A stretch of 64,000 nucleotides of DNA from an uncultured Clostridia bacterium (GCA_934631025.1 CAKTXR010000006.1:1-64000); one strand, 5' to 3'; shown: positions 1-8,464, numbered from the stretch's first letter. Notes: generated by a model from the sequence alone, not told the origin. A program made the numbers and translations.

Positions 1-15
1 CCTTGGCATTTGGGC

Positions 16-44
16 TTGCTTTCGCTCGCCTCTGGCAGTATAAT
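16..44 (+). promoter_or_regulatory. Probable sigma-A promoter of the HxlR gene
   Basis: TTGCTT (16-21) and TATAAT (39-44) are separated by 17 bp, a good housekeeping promoter spacing. Transcription from about position 51 would give a leader of roughly 150 nt before the HxlR start at 200, long enough to carry the two operator-like repeats at 90-130. Confidence 0.6.
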
Positions 45-89
45 AGTACCGTAGAGACGGATTGTAAAGTAAGCACATAATGTGCCGTA

Positions 90-130
90 GTTACCGAATG
101 GATACTATTGACTGGTTACCCGAAGGAAAC
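90..130 (+). promoter_or_regulatory. Two tandem operator-like repeats in the HxlR leader
   Basis: GTTACCGAATGGATAC (90-105) and GTTACCCGAAGGAAAC (115-130) match at 12 of 16 positions, and each is an imperfect dyad (GTTACC / GGnnAC). They lie 25 bp apart, start to start. A further palindrome, GCACATAATGTGC, sits just upstream at 73-85. HxlR-family proteins bind such short inverted repeats as dimers and often autoregulate, so these are candidate HxlR sites. This is inferred from position and symmetry only. The copies are downstream of the predicted promoter, so binding would act as a roadblock unless another promoter is used. Confidence 0.4.
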
Positions 131-199
131 GATTGCGTCCCTGCGGGCATTTTCAGCCCTCAGACGGGCAAATGTTAATTTTCAGAAGGAGGTCTTCCA

Positions 200-532
200 A
201 TGAGCGAAACGAAAGCCGCGCTGCCGGTTTGCCCGGTAGAAACCACGCTGACGCTGATCGGCGACAAATGGAAGGTGCTGATTCTGCGCGACCTGATGCC
301 GGGGACGAAGCGGTTTGGGGAACTGAAAAAGTCCGTAGGCAATGTGTCTCAGAAGGTTTTGACCGCCCAGCTCCGGGCGATGGAGGAAAGCGGGCTTATC
401 CACCGTGAGGTCTTCGCTGAGGTGCCGCCGCGCGTGGAATACTCTCTGACCGGGCTGGGCAGAAGCCTTAAGCCCATCCTTGATTCCATGTTGGTCTGGG
501 GCGAGGATTACAAGCGGAAATACGAAGCGTGA
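200..532 (+). CDS. HxlR-family winged-helix transcriptional regulator
   Basis: This 110-residue protein carries the whole HxlR (MarR-like winged helix) domain. Signature stretches are LIGDKWKVLILRDL near residues 20-34, the recognition helix around SQKVLTAQLRAMEESGLI, and the wing VPPRVEYSLTGLG. A single Cys at residue 11, just before the first helix, is where YodB/HypR-type members carry their redox or electrophile sensing Cys, so thiol-based sensing is possible but not shown. The start is supported by AAGGAGGT at 186-193. No divergent target gene (often a nitroreductase or oxidoreductase) is visible in the 199 bp before it. The gene stands between the window edge and tRNA-Val in a more AT-rich stretch than the rest of the window. 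Confidence 0.88.
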   Translation: MSETKAALPVCPVETTLTLIGDKWKVLILRDLMPGTKRFGELKKSVGNVSQKVLTAQLRAMEESGLIHREVFAEVPPRVEYSLTGLGRSLKPILDSMLVWGEDYKRKYEA

Positions 533-539
533 TCAAAAA

Positions 540-900
540 TTAAATATGATGAAGAGAGATGCAAATCCGTCCATCATTCGCGGGCTTTTCTTTGTCCACA
601 AATAGGAATTTGGACTTTTACTGTGTCCACTTTCAGGGGTACATTTTAGCGTTATTTTGCGATACTCTGGACGAAACCTTGCATTGTGGACGATACCCTG
701 CTATCGTCCAATGTAGGGTGCATTTCATGATAAATCTCTGATTTCGACCCCGAAAAGCAGTCATGAGTAGACTAAAAATGGTCGGAGAGCGGGAACTGCC
801 ACCTGACATAATGACGCCGAGCAGTCCACTTCCTGCGCCTATAGCCCATATTTGGCAGTTATAGCCTGTATTCTGACGGTTTATCAGTCTATAAATGCAA
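540..900. other. Non-coding AT-richer stretch between HxlR and tRNA-Val
   Basis: No convincing gene is present. Short open frames exist on both strands but have no ribosome binding site or family resemblance. A 9-bp perfect stem, TGGACGATA (687-695) with TATCGTCCA (702-710), stands in the middle, and several GTCCAC/GTGGAC words recur. The composition differs from the GC-rich flanks, and the stretch abuts a tRNA gene, a common integration site. It may be the eroded end of a mobile element, but no transposase, integrase or attachment repeat can be seen. Confidence 0.4.
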
Positions 901-904
901 AAAT

Positions 905-939
905 AAGTCCTCATGCTTTGTATCAAAACATGAAGACTT
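905..939 (-). terminator. Rho-independent terminator of tRNA-Val
   Basis: An imperfect hairpin has 14 paired positions, two single mismatches (910/934 and 916/928) and a 3-nt loop at 921-923. Read on the minus strand it is followed by ATTTTTG. It starts 4 nt past the tRNA CCA end, so it is the natural terminator of that transcript. Confidence 0.75.
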
Positions 940-942
940 AGT

Positions 943-1019
943 TGGTGGGGTTAGTAGGGCTCGAACCTATGACCTTCACGATGTCAACGTGACGCTCTAA
1001 CCAACTGAGCTATAACCCC
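943..1019 (-). tRNA. tRNA-Val (anticodon GAC)
   Basis: On the minus strand the sequence folds into a full cloverleaf. The acceptor stem is GGGGTTA/TAACCCC, the D arm contains AGTTGGTTA, and the anticodon stem TCACG/CGTGA encloses loop TTGACAT with anticodon GAC (valine codons GUC/GUU). The T arm has the TTCGAGC loop, and CCA is encoded. One oddity is that the outermost T-stem pair is A-C rather than a Watson-Crick pair. The gene appears monocistronic with its own terminator. Confidence 0.95.
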
Positions 1020-1118
1020 GCAACAACAGACACTATTATACGGGATTACACGCGCTTTGTCAATAGGTTTTTGAAAAAAATTCGCGATCAATCGATATTT
1101 TTGCCGCCCATTTCGGAA

Positions 1119-2111
1119 TCAGTCGTCCGGAAAGATCATGTTGGCGTAGATTTTCTGCATCCGCTCGTCGGGATAGTGCTTGTCCAGATAGCGCTCGAAG
1201 CCGTTGGCGGCAGGCACGCCCTCGCGGCGATTTGCCCAGCGCAGCACGGTCAGGCCGGACATGACGGTGTTGAAAATCATGAACGCGAGCAGCGCCCAGG
1301 TCAACCCCTTGCCCAGCTTATTGGGAATCTTGAGGATCCAGCGCGACATGCGCGGATAGATGTCCTTGATCCACATCACGCCCAGTATGCCCCAGAACAC
1401 GGAATACAGCAGGCAGATGCGGCCGTTGAGGTTAAACGGCAAATTGCTGTAATCCCAAGAGGTCGTGCCGAAGATCATTTCCTGCACCCAGGAGCAGACG
1501 TACTCCACGACGCTGCCCGTAATCAGGCCGCCGGCGAATGAAAAGACCTTGCTGCGGTTCCTGAAGCGATACAGGCAGACGCTCAGCAGGGCCGCGCCGA
1601 AGCCGTAGACCAGATTGAACGGGCCGTAGATCAGGCCGGTACGGCTCTCGTAATGCCCCTTTGTGATCATGCACCAGATAATTTCTACCACAACGCCCAC
1701 AAAGCAGCCGATAAAGAACACCCAGAACAGCTTGTAGAACGTCAGCCCCTGCGCGAAATGCGCGCGCTGATGCTCTTCAACGTCGATCTGCGCGTTGGTG
1801 GGCGCTGCGGGAATGATGTTGAACTTGCGCGTCTGCTTTTTCTCGAGCTTTTCCGCCTCGCTCAGGCGGGTTTCGATCTCGTCCACGGCCGCGCCGCAGC
1901 GCTGCGTCGTGCCGATCAACTGGCGGTTGAGGCCGCGCATAGCGTCCAGCTCGCCGTGCAGCGTCTCATGCAGCGTCTGCGCCTCCTCGGGCGTGAGCGA
2001 AGCCTCCTGCGCCAGCGCGTCCAGCTGCACCTTGATGACCTCGCGGGATTCGTTCTCCGTATTCTGCAGCGTCTGGGACAGGGCTTCGAGCTTGTCTTTG
2101 ATGTTGTTCAA
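1119..2111 (-). CDS. PF06541-type multi-spanning membrane protein (putative ABC-transporter type IV family) with N-terminal coiled coil
   Basis: Residues 1-115 are charged and helical, rich in Glu, Gln and Leu, and probably form a cytoplasmic coiled coil. Residues ~125-290 contain about five hydrophobic segments with landmarks typical of the PF06541 (CmpB-like) family: GVVVEIIWCMITKG, RTGLIYGPFNLVYGFGA, GSVVEYVCSW and WDYSNLPFNLNGRICLLYS. Despite the family name, no ATPase or substrate-binding partner lies nearby and the substrate is unknown. The gene stands alone, 49 bp downstream of the RCC1-propeller gene on the same strand, so read-through from that operon is possible. The start has an AAGGAGAA-like ribosome binding site just upstream. 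Confidence 0.75.
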   Translation of the reverse strand: MNNIKDKLEALSQTLQNTENESREVIKVQLDALAQEASLTPEEAQTLHETLHGELDAMRGLNRQLIGTTQRCGAAVDEIETRLSEAEKLEKKQTRKFNIIPAAPTNAQIDVEEHQRAHFAQGLTFYKLFWVFFIGCFVGVVVEIIWCMITKGHYESRTGLIYGPFNLVYGFGAALLSVCLYRFRNRSKVFSFAGGLITGSVVEYVCSWVQEMIFGTTSWDYSNLPFNLNGRICLLYSVFWGILGVMWIKDIYPRMSRWILKIPNKLGKGLTWALLAFMIFNTVMSGLTVLRWANRREGVPAANGFERYLDKHYPDERMQKIYANMIFPDD

Positions 2112-2160
2112 TGCGGATTCTCCTTCCGTTTTATATTATAGTTTCATTTTGAAGCGTCCG

Positions 2161-3783
2161 TTACGGCCAGAGCTTCCAGCCGCCGGTGTTCCCCTGACCG
2201 CTCTCATTATCGCCGAAGGACAGCACGCGGCCGTCCTCGGTCAGCACAAGGCTGTGCGCGCCGCTCTGGGCGATTTCAACGGCCGCCGCGTCGACGGCAA
2301 GCGCGCTCTCCTCGCCGGTGCGGAACGTGTAGCTCAGCACGCAGCCGTCGCTGGTCAGGCCGAGCAAAGCGTCCTCGCCCGCGGACACGGCGATCAGATC
2401 GCTCCAGTCCGGCGCGTCTACCGTGCAGATCAGCGTGCCGTCGAACAGGATGCCCGCCGAAACGGGGCCGCACACCGAGAGATCGTACAGCGATACGCCC
2501 AGCCCCATCCGCGCGGCGGCGTGCGTCGCCGTCATGCTGCCCTGATCGTACAGACAGCCCGCCGAATAGGAGCCGCCGGTGATCCACGTCGCGCCGTGCC
2601 AGCCCTCGATCAAGCGACTGTGCGCGCCGCAGGCCACCACCGTACCGTCCGATTTAAGCCCCAGCGTGTCGTAGGCCGACGCGGCGATCATCACAATGTC
2701 CGTCCAGCCGGACACCTCGCACTGACCCTCGTCGTTTCGTCCGACTGCGATTACCGTGCCGTCCTCGCGCAGGCCGACTGTGTGATACGCGCCGGCAGCG
2801 ATCTGCCGAAGGTTTGTCCAGCCGGACACCTCGCACTGGCCATAGCTGTTATCGCCCGCGGCCAGCGCCATGCCGTCGCTCTTTCGGGCGGCGGAATGCG
2901 CGTATCCGACGGCAATGCGCCCCAGCGGCCGGTCGGCGCGCGCCTGCGTGAGCGCCTGAGCGGTCTTTTCCATGCGACTCAGGCTCTCGGGATTGAACAG
3001 ATCGAGCGCGAGCAGTCCCCGCGCCGTATCCGCGCTTCCGGCGGCCTTCTGCACGGCGGCTTCGATATGCTGATCCGCGTCGGACACGCTGAGCAGGAGC
3101 GTGCGCGCGCCGTTTTCATCGCCGTTTATGTAGGTTTCAACCGCCAGCGCACAGCGGCAGTCGGCATAGCGGGACGCGCTGTCCGAATAGTCGCCCAGCT
3201 GATAAAATATCTGCGCCGCGCCGGAATAATCGTCCGCCTGCCAGAGCGAATCGGCCTGAGCATACTGGCATTTGAGCCGCGCCGCCTGCGCTTCATCGCT
3301 TTCCGGCAATGCGGAGATGACCGAGAGCGCTTCGGCATATCGCCCTGCCGCGGTCAGCTTTTCCGCGGCGGCAAGGCGCATTCTGTCAATCTCTTTGCTG
3401 TCGTAGCCGCCCGCCTCCAGCTGCGAAAGCGCCGCGAGCGCGCTCTGCGTCTGGCCGGACGCGATCAGCCGCCGCACGCGGTTCATGCGGATGGCCGGCA
3501 TGCAGGCAGTCAGCACGCACAAAATAATGATCAGCGCTGCGGCGGCCACGGCGGAATTGACGAAGATCGTGGACAGCTCGTCTCTGCGGAACACGTCCAG
3601 AGCGTGCCACGCGCGGGACAGCCCCCGCCGGATACCGCGGCCGATGCGCCGGAGAACACGAACGATCTGTTCAGGCCCCGCGCTCTGCTTTTTCTCGGCG
3701 GGACGCTGAGCGGGCCGCTTGACCGGCGGTTTTCGATTGGACTGACGAGGCGCGGGGCGAGGGGGTCTTTGATCTGTATTCAT
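2161..3783 (-). CDS. Membrane-anchored RCC1/BLIP-II-like beta-propeller protein
   Basis: The 540-residue protein begins with a basic, proline-rich cytoplasmic tail (1-~75), followed by one membrane helix (~77-100, STIFVNSAVAAAALIIILCV). A TPR-like helical region follows (~105-270, including SLWQADDYSGAAQIFYQLGD). From ~285 there are propeller repeats of the RCC1/BLIP-II type, e.g. AAGDNSYGQCEVSGWTNL, AVGRNDEGQCEVSGWTDI and SFGDNESGQGNTGGW. Such propellers bind partners rather than catalyse reactions. It is the last gene of a three-gene operon 15 bp after the DHHW gene, which points to a scaffold or substrate-recognition role in extracellular acyl transfer. That role is inference. Confidence 0.75.
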   Translation of the reverse strand: MNTDQRPPRPAPRQSNRKPPVKRPAQRPAEKKQSAGPEQIVRVLRRIGRGIRRGLSRAWHALDVFRRDELSTIFVNSAVAAAALIIILCVLTACMPAIRMNRVRRLIASGQTQSALAALSQLEAGGYDSKEIDRMRLAAAEKLTAAGRYAEALSVISALPESDEAQAARLKCQYAQADSLWQADDYSGAAQIFYQLGDYSDSASRYADCRCALAVETYINGDENGARTLLLSVSDADQHIEAAVQKAAGSADTARGLLALDLFNPESLSRMEKTAQALTQARADRPLGRIAVGYAHSAARKSDGMALAAGDNSYGQCEVSGWTNLRQIAAGAYHTVGLREDGTVIAVGRNDEGQCEVSGWTDIVMIAASAYDTLGLKSDGTVVACGAHSRLIEGWHGATWITGGSYSAGCLYDQGSMTATHAAARMGLGVSLYDLSVCGPVSAGILFDGTLICTVDAPDWSDLIAVSAGEDALLGLTSDGCVLSYTFRTGEESALAVDAAAVEIAQSGAHSLVLTEDGRVLSFGDNESGQGNTGGWKLWP

Positions 3784-3798
3784 GTGCGCTCCTCCCCC

Positions 3799-5151
3799 TC
3801 ACTCTTCGAGATATTTGCGCAGATAGACGATGGAATTGTCTTTGCGCAGGCCGTTCGCCGTCGACGTGACGATATACACGTCGTCGATTTGATAATATTC
3901 GATCAGCTCGCCGATGGAGCCGCCGGCTTCGCGCTTGTTGTAATAGTCGTTGCGGAAGTCGGTCATGTGTACCTCGTCGTAATAGGGCAGCAGATAGGGC
4001 GCGAAGGCGTTGCCGAAGGAATCGCAGATGACCAGCGCGCGCCGCCCCGTGTTCGCGCCGGTGATCACGCGCCGCCACGGCCTGCGGGAATTGTTCATAT
4101 AGGCCGTGTAGGTCGACGAATCGTAATTCATCAGCGGCAGCTCGGTTTCCTCCGTGCGCTTGGTGACGATCAGGCTGCGCGCGGGCAGCAGCGGATAGAG
4201 CACGTTGAACACGTCGGTCTGCCCCGCGTCGTTGGGCTTGGAGCGGATGGCCTTGTACTCGTATTCGTCATAGGGCACGACCGGCCGGTTACTGCTCTTG
4301 AGCATTTCCGAAAGCACGATATACGCGCCCTCCGCCGACCAGTGGTGATCGGTATGATAGAACAGCGGCGTGCCCTCGGTCATGTGCGGCTCGAGGATGG
4401 AAAACGTATTGAATACCTTAATGTGCTCTTCTCCGGCCAGACAGCTCTCCAGCATGGTCTCGACGGTGCTGCCCCAGCCGCAGTAGGTCTCCTGCTGATC
4501 CGTCCAGCGATTGGCGATCGAGGCCAGCGGCACCTGCGTGAAGAACACGTCGCCGTCCCCGGGCAGATGCGTGCGGATGAGCCGCAGCGTGTCGGCGTAG
4601 GCGCTGATCTTGTCCAGATCGTAGGTGTAGAGTATCTTGTTCGTGCCGTCGGTCTTTTTGAGCCACAGATAGCTGTGCTCGGCAGTCAGCGGCGTGTCGC
4701 CCTCGGGCGCGGAAACGTCGTCCTCCGCGTCGTCGGTCTCGGCGGCGGGGGGCGTGGTTTCGTCCGTCGGCGCGGGCTGAACGGCATTATCCGGCGCTGG
4801 GGTCGGCGTGCTGGTCACGCCCTCGCTTTGCAGGCGGTTTTCCATGTCGTTGGCGGCGGCGGCCAGCCGGTCGTCGCGCGAGAGCACGGAGAACGCGCCC
4901 AGCAGGCGGTCGCTCGTGCGCACCAGCGCGTCGCGGCCGAAGAACGCGTCGGACAGGAAGGATTCAAAGCCGGTCATGAACTCGCCCGAAGCCAGCGAGG
5001 CCGCGCTCAATTTCGGGAATCCGGCGAGCATGCGATTTTCCGATTCGGACAGGCGCGGCTGCTTATCGGACGTTCCCAGCAGGAAAACGCCGCCGATCAG
5101 GCACAGTATAACCCACCACAGCGCGACGATAAACGATAATTTGTGTTTCAT
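3799..5151 (-). CDS. DHHW-family (AlgJ/AlgX-like, SGNH-type) exported protein
   Basis: An N-terminal hydrophobic segment (LSFIVALWWVILCLIGGVFL) acts as signal anchor. A Thr/Pro/Glu-rich low-complexity linker spans about residues 110-155. The catalytic half carries TDHHWSAEGAY, matching the Asp-His pair of AlgJ/AlgX/DHHW proteins, and a later ICDSFGNAF, the SGNH-type Ser block. Family members work outside the membrane next to an MBOAT protein and pass acyl groups onto polysaccharides. Here the gene lies 15 bp downstream of the MBOAT gene, supporting an O-acetyltransferase pair. The substrate is not identifiable. Confidence 0.85.
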   Translation of the reverse strand: MKHKLSFIVALWWVILCLIGGVFLLGTSDKQPRLSESENRMLAGFPKLSAASLASGEFMTGFESFLSDAFFGRDALVRTSDRLLGAFSVLSRDDRLAAAANDMENRLQSEGVTSTPTPAPDNAVQPAPTDETTPPAAETDDAEDDVSAPEGDTPLTAEHSYLWLKKTDGTNKILYTYDLDKISAYADTLRLIRTHLPGDGDVFFTQVPLASIANRWTDQQETYCGWGSTVETMLESCLAGEEHIKVFNTFSILEPHMTEGTPLFYHTDHHWSAEGAYIVLSEMLKSSNRPVVPYDEYEYKAIRSKPNDAGQTDVFNVLYPLLPARSLIVTKRTEETELPLMNYDSSTYTAYMNNSRRPWRRVITGANTGRRALVICDSFGNAFAPYLLPYYDEVHMTDFRNDYYNKREAGGSIGELIEYYQIDDVYIVTSTANGLRKDNSIVYLRKYLEE

Positions 5152-5166
5152 AGCGCCTCCGACTCG

Positions 5167-6582
5167 TCAGAATTGGAAGTAGATAAACGGGTTGTAGCTC
5201 TGGCTGATCAGGAACAGCAGGCTCAGCGCCAGACACAGGCTCAGCCCGACGCAGCGCGCGATTTCCTCCCGCCGCCCCGTCAGGCCGACGCGTCCGGCCA
5301 GCCGTCTGACGAACGGCGCGACCGGCAGGCTGGCGGCAAAGGCGATCAGCGGAAAGACCGAATACGTCTTGATGATGCGCAGCGATTCTGCGTCCATCGC
5401 GCCCGACGCGCCCAGCCCGACCATCGCGCCCAGATGCGTCATCGCGTCGCCCAGCGCGGGATAGTAGAACACCACCCAGCCGGCCATGACCAGAACCATG
5501 GTGATCAGCCAGTTGACCGCCCTGGGCAGATGCGGCAGCACCTTTTTGAAAAAGAGCAGATCGAGCGTCAGGAGCACGCCGTAATACAGCCCCCACAGGA
5601 CGAACGACCAGCTCGCGCCGTGCCACAGGCCGGTCAGCATCCAGACGATCATCGTGTTGAGGATCGTCCGCTTCAGGCCGCGCCGGTTACCGCCCAGCGG
5701 GATGTAGATGTAATCGCGGAAGAAGCTGCCCAGCGAGACGTGCCACTTGCGCCAGAAATCGCGCACGGACAGCGCCGAATAGGGATACAGGAAGTTTTCC
5801 TTATAGGTGAAGCCCAGTATGCGGCCCAGCCCGATGGCCATATCGGAATAGCCGGAAAAGTCAAAATAGATTTGCAGCGTGTAGAGGAAGGCCGCGTACC
5901 ATGCCCCGCCCACGCTCAGCGCCGCCGCGCTGCCGGCCAGCGGCATGGACGAGAGCGCCTTGCCGCAGATATTGGCGAATATGACCTTCTTGCCCAGGCC
6001 GATGACAAAACGCTGCATACCCTCGGCGAAATCGTCCGGCGTGGTCCGGCGCTTTCCCAGCTGATCGGCCACGTCGGAATACTGGACGATCGGGCCGGCG
6101 ATGAGCTGCGGGAAACAGCTGATATAGAGCATCAGTCGCGGGAAATGCTTCTGCGCGCGCGCCTTGCGCCGATACACGTCCACCGTGTAGGTAATGACCT
6201 GAAAGGTGTAAAACGATATGCCGATGGGCAGGCGCAGCGGCGTCATGCGCCAGGACGCGCCGAAGAGCGCCATGAAGGAATTGACAAAGAACGCCGAATA
6301 CTTGAAGATGAACAGGATCGCCGCCGACAGCGTAACGCTCAGCGTCATCCACAATCGGCGTTTGCGCTTCTTCTTCGTATGCACGATTTTGCGCGCGCAG
6401 AGAAACGCCACGGCGGTCGAGCCGACCATGGCCAGCACCCAGACCGGCTCGCCCCAGGCATAGAACAGCAGCGACGCGCCCAGCAGCACGCCGTTGCGCC
6501 ACTTGATGCTCCGGCGCGCAAAGCATATCAGGAGCGTCAGCGGCAGAAAATAGAACAGGAACGTCAGGCTCGAAAAAACCAT
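5167..6582 (-). CDS. MBOAT-family O-acyltransferase (AlgI/DltB-like)
   Basis: This is a 471-residue polytopic protein with the MBOAT core. It shows PIGISFYTFQVITYTVDVYR, FPQLIAGPIVQY, GFTYKENFLYPYSALSVRDFWRKWH and the conserved histidine block MLTGLWHGASWSF. AlgI-type MBOAT proteins move acyl groups (usually acetyl from acetyl-CoA) across the membrane to an extracellular partner. That partner is the DHHW protein 15 bp downstream. No dltA/dltC or alginate genes are present, so teichoic-acid alanylation is unlikely and glycan acetylation is more plausible. It is the first gene of the operon; the ribosome binding site GCGAGGAGAG lies just before the ATG. Confidence 0.92.
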   Translation of the reverse strand: MVFSSLTFLFYFLPLTLLICFARRSIKWRNGVLLGASLLFYAWGEPVWVLAMVGSTAVAFLCARKIVHTKKKRKRRLWMTLSVTLSAAILFIFKYSAFFVNSFMALFGASWRMTPLRLPIGISFYTFQVITYTVDVYRRKARAQKHFPRLMLYISCFPQLIAGPIVQYSDVADQLGKRRTTPDDFAEGMQRFVIGLGKKVIFANICGKALSSMPLAGSAAALSVGGAWYAAFLYTLQIYFDFSGYSDMAIGLGRILGFTYKENFLYPYSALSVRDFWRKWHVSLGSFFRDYIYIPLGGNRRGLKRTILNTMIVWMLTGLWHGASWSFVLWGLYYGVLLTLDLLFFKKVLPHLPRAVNWLITMVLVMAGWVVFYYPALGDAMTHLGAMVGLGASGAMDAESLRIIKTYSVFPLIAFAASLPVAPFVRRLAGRVGLTGRREEIARCVGLSLCLALSLLFLISQSYNPFIYFQF

Positions 6583-6676
6583 AGGCTCTCCTCGCTTGCG
6601 CGTGTATTTTCAATGCGGCGCGTTTGAGCGAACGCCGCGCCTTTAATAAAACCGCCCCATAAAGAACGGCGTTCCA

Positions 6677-6707
6677 GCCGCGCTCTCGGTATAAACGAGA
6701 ACGCGGC
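6677..6707 (-). terminator. GC-rich hairpin downstream of the UPF0210 gene
   Basis: Arms 6677-6688 and 6696-6707 pair at 11 of 12 positions around a 7-nt loop. It lies between the UPF0210 stop and the MBOAT start. On the minus strand no clear U-tract follows, so it may be a weak terminator or RNA-stability element. Confidence 0.35.
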
Positions 6708-6761
6708 CGCTTATGCGCTTCCTCTACGGGACGATTGCTTTCGTATAAACGCGTGAGGGAC

Positions 6762-8105
6762 TCAGTTCTTCAGGCTGTTGATCGGCGCGGGGATGCGGCC
6801 GCCGCGGGCGATGAACGTCTCGGCCGATTCCGCATGAACCGGAATGATCGGCGCGCGGCCCAGCAGCCCGCCGAACTCAACCCAGTCGCCCACGGTCTTG
6901 CCGGGCACGGGCACAAGGCGCACGGCGGTGGTCTTTTGATTGACCACGCCGATGGCGGCTTCGTCGGCCAGGATCGCGGAGAGCGTCGCGGCGGGGGTGT
7001 CGCCCGGCACGGCGATCATATCCAGGCCGACCGAGCACACGCACGTCATGGCCTCGAGCTTATCCAGCGTCAGCGTGCCGGCGGCGGCGGCGTTGATCAT
7101 GCCGATGTCCTCGCTGACCGGAATGAACGCGCCCGACAGGCCGCCCACGGAGGAGGAGGCCATCACGCCGCCCTTTTTCACAGCGTCGTTGAGCATCATC
7201 AACGCGGCGGTGGTGCCGTGCTGACCGCAGCGCTCAAGGCCCATCTCTTCGAGGATATGCGCGACGGAATCGCCGATGGCCGGCGTGGGAGCCAACGACA
7301 GATCGACGATGCCGAAGGGCGCGTCCAGCCGCTTCGACGCTTCCTGCGCCACCAGCTGACCCATGCGGGTGATGCGGAAGGCGGTTTTCTTGATCGTCTC
7401 GGCCACAACGTCGAAGGGCTGGCCCTTGCAGTCCTCCAGCGCGCGCTTGACCACGCCGGGGCCGCTCACGCCCACGTTGATGGCCACGTCGCCCTCGCCC
7501 ACGCCATGGAACGCGCCGGCCATGAAGGGATTGTCCTCCACGGCGTTGGCGAACGCCACCAGCTTGGCGCAGCCCAGGCCGTCCTGATCGGCGGTGGCTC
7601 TGGCCGTCTCTACGATAATCTCGCCCATCAGCCGCACGGCGTCCATATTGATGCCCGCGCGGGTGGTGCCCACGTTGACCGAGGAGCACACCAGCTTCGT
7701 GCGGGAGAGCGCCTCGGGGATGGAGCGGATGAGCTTTAGGTCGTTCTTCGTCGCGCCCTTCTGCACCAGTGCGGAATAGCCGCCGATGAAGTTCACGCCG
7801 GTCGTCTCGGCGGCGCGGTCGAGAGACACGGCCACATCCACCGGATCGGTGCGATCGGACAGAATCAGCGAGACGGGCGTAACGGAAATGCGCTTGTTGA
7901 CGATCGGTATGCCGAACTCGCGCTCGATGTCCTCGCCGACCTCGACCAGATGCTCGGCGCGGCGGGTGACCAGATCATAGACCTTCTGGGGCGTGTTTTC
8001 GCCCGCGCACTCCAGCAGGGACAGCCCCATGGTGATCGTGCGGATGTCCAGCTTCTGGTCCTTGATCATGTTGATCGTCGAAAAGATTTCGGAGGTGTTC
8101 AGCAT
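6762..8105 (-). CDS. PFL/UPF0210 family protein (DUF711)
   Basis: The 447-residue product matches the UPF0210 (PFL family) proteins throughout: NTSEIFSTINMIKDQKLDIR at the N terminus, RISVTPVSLI, the GATKNDLKLIRSIPEAL stretch, and LSGAFIPVSEDIGMINAAA. The family adopts a fold related to pyruvate formate-lyase but lacks the radical glycine, and its activity is unknown. As in most Firmicutes it follows an ACT-domain gene, here by 11 bp, and both are probably transcribed from the promoter at 8437-8464. An amino-acid or nucleotide sensing role through the ACT partner is inference. Confidence 0.93.
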   Translation of the reverse strand: MLNTSEIFSTINMIKDQKLDIRTITMGLSLLECAGENTPQKVYDLVTRRAEHLVEVGEDIEREFGIPIVNKRISVTPVSLILSDRTDPVDVAVSLDRAAETTGVNFIGGYSALVQKGATKNDLKLIRSIPEALSRTKLVCSSVNVGTTRAGINMDAVRLMGEIIVETARATADQDGLGCAKLVAFANAVEDNPFMAGAFHGVGEGDVAINVGVSGPGVVKRALEDCKGQPFDVVAETIKKTAFRITRMGQLVAQEASKRLDAPFGIVDLSLAPTPAIGDSVAHILEEMGLERCGQHGTTAALMMLNDAVKKGGVMASSSVGGLSGAFIPVSEDIGMINAAAAGTLTLDKLEAMTCVCSVGLDMIAVPGDTPAATLSAILADEAAIGVVNQKTTAVRLVPVPGKTVGDWVEFGGLLGRAPIIPVHAESAETFIARGGRIPAPINSLKN

Positions 8106-8116
8106 GGCGCGTCACC

Positions 8117-8386
8117 TCACAGGCGATGCATCGCGTCGAAGATTTCGCTGCGCTGCATACGGATTTCGAGGCCCAGCTTTTCGCCCAGCTCGTTGAGCGC
8201 GGCGGTCATCTCGGCATAGGAGACGTTCATGCCGGCCAGATCGACCATCATGACCATGGTGAAATAGCCCGAGAGGATGGTCTGGGTGATGTCGAGGATA
8301 TTGAGGTTATGGCGATACAGGCAGCCGCTGATTTCGGCGATGATGCCAGGGCGGTCGCCGCCGAGGACAGAAATAATGGCCTTCAT
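8117..8386 (-). CDS. ACT domain protein (UPF0237 type)
   Basis: The 89-residue protein is a single ACT domain. It opens with the GGDRPGIIAEISGCLYRHNLN ligand-loop region, followed by DITQTILSGYFTMVMMVDL. It resembles the stand-alone GcvR-like ACT proteins that are nearly always paired with UPF0210. ACT domains bind amino acids or other small effectors, usually as dimers. The ligand cannot be read from sequence. The gene is first in the operon, 51 bp after a clear promoter. Confidence 0.92.
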   Translation of the reverse strand: MKAIISVLGGDRPGIIAEISGCLYRHNLNILDITQTILSGYFTMVMMVDLAGMNVSYAEMTAALNELGEKLGLEIRMQRSEIFDAMHRL

Positions 8387-8436
8387 AATGGATGCAGTCC
8401 TTTCAGAAAAGTGGATAAACCGTTTCTTTACCTTCT

Positions 8437-8464
8437 ATTATAGCGGAAAGCCGCGCCGGCGCAA
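8437..8464 (-). promoter_or_regulatory. Promoter of the ACT-UPF0210 operon
   Basis: On the minus strand TTGCGC (8464-8459) and TATAAT (8442-8437) are separated by 16 bp, about 50 bp before the ACT gene. Confidence 0.7.

Noticed and set aside
559..926. Short frames on both strands between HxlR and tRNA-Val
   Set aside because: No ribosome binding sites, no recognisable family, and a non-coding look.
1795..5139. Long plus-strand frame of over 1100 codons
   Set aside because: It runs antisense to three well-recognised minus-strand genes, has no motif or ribosome binding site, and reflects the GC-rich codon pattern of the opposite strand.
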